In this document: positions 4,138-6,477 of the stretch, piece after piece | Layout: each line of letters begins with the position of its first letter | Position numbering within the stretch: the first letter of the stretch is position 1 | DNA from: Clostridia bacterium | GTDB lineage: Bacteria > Bacillota > Clostridia > Oscillospirales > SIG627 | DNA length: 6,477 nt | Direction: 5' to 3' | Assembly (NCBI GenBank): GCA_017453605.1 | Contig: JAFTEP010000006.1 | Coordinates: 1-6,477, forward strand | Notes under the pieces: generated by a model | Told to the model about the DNA's origin: nothing | The model's input: the letters and a program-made list of their open reading frames with translations, nothing else | Databases searched by the model: none | Made by a program: the position numbers and the translations under genes

Positions 4138-5448
4138 ATGAAATTCAAGATCCTATCCCCTTTCAGGGTGATCCTTGCCGGATTCGCCCTGCTGATACTT
4201 CTCGGCGCCTTTTTGCTCTCACTGCCGATAAGCTCGGCGGAGGGCGTTCCGACGCCTTTTTCCGACGCTCTGTTCACCTCCGCCTCCGCGGTCTGCGTGA
4301 CCGGGCTTGTCGTGCGCGATACCGCGACATACTGGTCTGCGTTCGCTCAAGGGTTGATACTCGCGCTCATACAGATCGGAGGTCTGGGCGTCGTGACGAT
4401 GACGGTCGGGCTGACGCTCGTGACCGGCAAAAAGCTGGGGCTCTCCGGCAGGAGCACTCTGCAGGAATCCACCTCCGCGCCGACTCTCGGGAGCATAATG
4501 AGCCACACCGGCTTCATCTTCAAGGCGACGCTCGTGATAGAATTTTCCGGCGCGCTGCTTCTGATGCCCGCCTTCGTGAGGGATCACGGCTGGCGAGGCG
4601 TGTGGATGAGCGTGTTCCATTCGATCTCCGCGTTCTGCAACGCGGGCTTCGACGTCTCCGGCAACTACGCGTCTCTGACCGCGTACTCTTCCGATCCCCT
4701 CGTGAACGTCCCGGTCATCCTGCTCATCGTCATCGGAGGCCTGGGCTTTCTTACATACCGCGACGTGCTGACGCACGGGCTGAGGTTCAAAAAGTATTCC
4801 CTGCAGTCGAAGGTCGTGATCGTTACTACCGCCGTTCTGCTCATCATCCCCGCCGTCTTCTTTTTCTTCTTTGATTTTTCAAAAATGCCTCTCGGCGAGA
4901 GGATCTGGTGCTCCCTCTTCCAGTCGGTGACCGCGCGCACCGCGGGCTTCAACACTGCCGATCAGTCTCTTCTGTCGTCAAACGGCAGGGTGCTGATGAC
5001 CGTGCTGATGCTGACCGGCGGCTCGCCCGGATCGACCGCGGGCGGTATGAAGACGACCACTCTCGCGCTTCTGTTCGCGGCGGCGTTCGGCGTCTTCGGC
5101 AAGCGCAGCTCAACGAAGGTCTTCTCGCGCAGAGTGCCGGACGAGACCGTGAGGACCGCATCGACGCTGCTTCTGACCTATCTTATCCTCTTTCTCATCG
5201 GCGGCTGTGCGATAAGCGCGCTCGATTCGCTCCCACTCGGCGACTGTCTGTTCGAGAGCGCCTCGGCGGTCGGCACCGTGGGTCTCAGCCTCGGGATAAC
5301 CGGCTTGCTCGGGACGGCGTCGAAGCTCATCGTCACCGCGCTGATGTTCGTCGGCAGGGTCGGAGGGCTGACGGTCATATACGCCGCTCTCGGCACTAAC
5401 CGCACCGACGTGGAAAAATATCCCGTCGAGAAGATCACCGTCGGCTGA
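4138..5448 (+). CDS. ktrB: Potassium uptake channel subunit, KtrB/TrkH family
   Basis: This 436-residue integral membrane protein forms the ion-conducting dimer of a Ktr-type K+ uptake system and is gated by a cytoplasmic RCK ring. It shows the four membrane-pore-membrane repeats, each with a filter glycine: SAVCVTG (Gly56), SAFCNAG (Gly170), TARTAG (Gly270) and SAVGTVG (Gly382). The glycine-rich intramembrane gate loop TGGSPGSTAGGMKTTT lies at about 293-308, and the fourth-repeat arginine region GRVGGLT at 406-412. The C-terminal YPVEKITVG is typical. The length fits KtrB better than the longer TrkH. The ATG at 4138 is the only sensible start but has no clear Shine-Dalgarno sequence. The partner ktrA follows 38 bases later. 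No own promoter is evident, so transcription may come through the upstream hairpin. Confidence 0.95.
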   Translation: MKFKILSPFRVILAGFALLILLGAFLLSLPISSAEGVPTPFSDALFTSASAVCVTGLVVRDTATYWSAFAQGLILALIQIGGLGVVTMTVGLTLVTGKKLGLSGRSTLQESTSAPTLGSIMSHTGFIFKATLVIEFSGALLLMPAFVRDHGWRGVWMSVFHSISAFCNAGFDVSGNYASLTAYSSDPLVNVPVILLIVIGGLGFLTYRDVLTHGLRFKKYSLQSKVVIVTTAVLLIIPAVFFFFFDFSKMPLGERIWCSLFQSVTARTAGFNTADQSLLSSNGRVLMTVLMLTGGSPGSTAGGMKTTTLALLFAAAFGVFGKRSSTKVFSRRVPDETVRTASTLLLTYLILFLIGGCAISALDSLPLGDCLFESASAVGTVGLSLGITGLLGTASKLIVTALMFVGRVGGLTVIYAALGTNRTDVEKYPVEKITVG

Positions 5449-5486
5449 CGACAAAAAATATCGCATTATCGCAGAGGAAAAACGAA

Positions 5487-6134
5487 ATGAAAAGCATCCT
5501 TCTTATCGGTCTGGGCGTGTTCGGAATGCACATCGCGCGCCATTTGAACCAGCTCGACCACGAAGTCATGGCAGTCGATATAGACGAAAACAAGGTCAAC
5601 GCCGCCCTTGGCGTCGTGACGAACGCGCAGATCGGAGACAGCACCGACCCGGATTTTTTGAAAAGCCTCGGGATAAAGGACTTCGACGCCTGTATGGTCA
5701 CGATCGCCGAAGACTTCCAGAGCTCGCTTGAAACGACCTCCCTCTTGAAGGAATTCGGCGCCAAGTTGGTCATCAGCCGTGCGATCAACCCGATCCACGC
5801 GAAGTTCTTATTGAAGAACGGGGCGGATCACGTCGTCGATCCCGAGGAGCAGATGGCTTCCTGGATGGCGATAAGATATACTTCGGATCACGTCATCGAC
5901 TACATGGAGCTCGACGGCGACAACGGCGTGTTCGAGCTCATCGTCCCCGAAAACTGGATCGGAAAGTCTGTCGCGCAGGTCGACGTCCGCAACCGCTTCA
6001 ACGTGAACATCCTCGGCTTCAGAAAGAACGGCAAGCTCGACCTCACCGTCACGCCGGGCTCCGTCTTCGACGCCGAAACGCCGATCCTCGTCCTCGGAAG
6101 CCTCAAGAACGTCAGAAAGTGCTTCAAGATATGA
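5487..6134 (+). CDS. ktrA: Potassium uptake regulatory subunit KtrA (RCK domain, TrkA family)
   Basis: This 215-residue cytoplasmic protein forms the octameric ring that opens and closes KtrB in response to bound nucleotide. The N-terminal RCK_N (Rossmann) domain has the glycine motif GLGVFG (Gly8, Gly10, Gly13) and an acidic residue ending strand 2 (Asp31 in VDIDE), as needed for adenine nucleotide ribose binding. It ends near the GADHVVDPEEQMA segment at about 112-124. The C-terminal RCK_C domain (about 140-215) runs from LIVPENWIGKSVAQVDVRNR to VLGSLKNVRKCF; in KtrA proteins this domain often binds c-di-AMP, which cannot be judged here. AGAGGA lies 8 bases before the ATG. The order is ktrB-ktrA and the two are likely co-transcribed. 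Confidence 0.95.
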   Translation: MKSILLIGLGVFGMHIARHLNQLDHEVMAVDIDENKVNAALGVVTNAQIGDSTDPDFLKSLGIKDFDACMVTIAEDFQSSLETTSLLKEFGAKLVISRAINPIHAKFLLKNGADHVVDPEEQMASWMAIRYTSDHVIDYMELDGDNGVFELIVPENWIGKSVAQVDVRNRFNVNILGFRKNGKLDLTVTPGSVFDAETPILVLGSLKNVRKCFKI

Positions 6135-6159
6135 CGCCACAAGCGAAAGGAGAAAGGAA

Positions 6160-6477
6160 ATGGCAAAAATAACTCTCGATCCCTCAAGAGCCGTCGGCTC
6201 GATCAAGCCGATGCACGCCGTCGGTCAGGGACCGATCGGCGGGCTCGGCAGGGATATGTTCAAAAACTTCCATTATCTGTCGGAGGCAGGGATCCCCTAT
6301 TCGCGCCTGCACGACGTAGGAGGTCCCTACGGCTCAAACAGATTCGTAGACGTCCCCAATATCTTCCGGGACTTCGACGCCGACGAACAGGATAAGAACA
6401 ACTACGACTTCGCGTTCACCGACGCGCTTATCAGCGCCCTCGTCGAAAACGGAGTCGAGCCCTATTACCGGCTCGGA
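6160..6477 (+). CDS. Probable glycoside hydrolase, GH39-like, N-terminal 106 residues only
   Basis: The frame is open from ATG 6160 to the window edge. AAAGGAG lies 7 bases upstream, so the start is well supported. Visible segments are HAVGQGPIGGLGRDM, SRLHDVGGPYGSNRF, VPNIFRDFDADEQDK and YDFAFTDALISALVENGVEP. The order (substrate-site 'R.HD.GG', then 'Y.F.FTD..I.ALVE.GVEP..RLG') resembles the first strands of the clan GH-A barrel in GH39 beta-xylosidases, where the same region reads roughly 'RGHG..DD.G ... YNFTYID..F...LE.GI.P..E.G'. The catalytic glutamates would lie further on and cannot be checked. No signal peptide is present, suggesting an intracellular enzyme acting on imported oligosaccharides. 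It starts 25 bases after ktrA and could be on the same transcript. Confidence in a glycosidase is moderate; the exact family and substrate are uncertain. Confidence 0.6.
   Translation, partial: MAKITLDPSRAVGSIKPMHAVGQGPIGGLGRDMFKNFHYLSEAGIPYSRLHDVGGPYGSNRFVDVPNIFRDFDADEQDKNNYDFAFTDALISALVENGVEPYYRLG

Noticed and set aside
4219..5466. Several minus-strand and alternate frames across ktrB
   Set aside because: All are antisense or out-of-frame shadows of the membrane protein gene; they are Arg-rich, lack ribosome sites and have no recognisable domains.
5449..5486. Possible terminator or riboswitch between ktrB and ktrA
   Set aside because: The 38 bases contain only the ktrA ribosome site and no stable stem; there is no room for a c-di-AMP riboswitch.

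Overview
The window looks like part of a Clostridia-type (Firmicutes) chromosome with fairly high GC. S15 and PNPase closely resemble Bacillus/Clostridium proteins, sigma-A style promoters are easy to read, most genes have GGAGG-like ribosome sites, and a barnase/barstar pair and a Ktr potassium system are present. No tRNA, rRNA, CRISPR array or insertion sequence was seen. The window is densely coding. The longest non-coding stretches are about 190 bases (1843-2031, the rpsO promoter and leader) and about 205 bases (2305-2510, a divergent promoter region).

Left block, minus strand: a small beta-rich PH-like protein gene (2032-2304), then rpsO (1579-1842) and pnp (1-1551, running off the left edge). 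rpsO and pnp are 27 bases apart and form the classic ribosomal protein S15 / polynucleotide phosphorylase operon. It is driven by a strong promoter at 1952-1980, followed by a leader of about 100 nt that can fold and may carry S15 autoregulation.

Middle block, plus strand: from a divergent promoter near 2430-2458 run a one-domain cupin (2511-2855), a membrane-anchored barnase-family ribonuclease (2883-3536) and its barstar inhibitor (3537-3815). The barnase stop codon abuts the barstar start. The ribonuclease has an N-terminal membrane segment and a Pro/Thr/Ala/Glu linker of about 80 residues, so the nuclease should act outside the membrane while barstar protects the cytoplasm. All catalytic residues are present. 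Several interface positions of both partners differ from the Bacillus amyloliquefaciens pair in a matching way.

Right block, plus strand: an acyl carrier protein gene (3873-4097) with a perfect consensus promoter whose -35 box overlaps the barstar stop codon. A GC-rich hairpin follows, then a potassium channel subunit of the KtrB/TrkH family (4138-5448) and its KtrA regulatory subunit (5487-6134). Last is the first 106 codons of a probable GH39-like glycoside hydrolase (6160 to the right edge).

Most of this is housekeeping. The least ordinary part is the cupin / tethered barnase / barstar cassette and its tight junction with the acp promoter.
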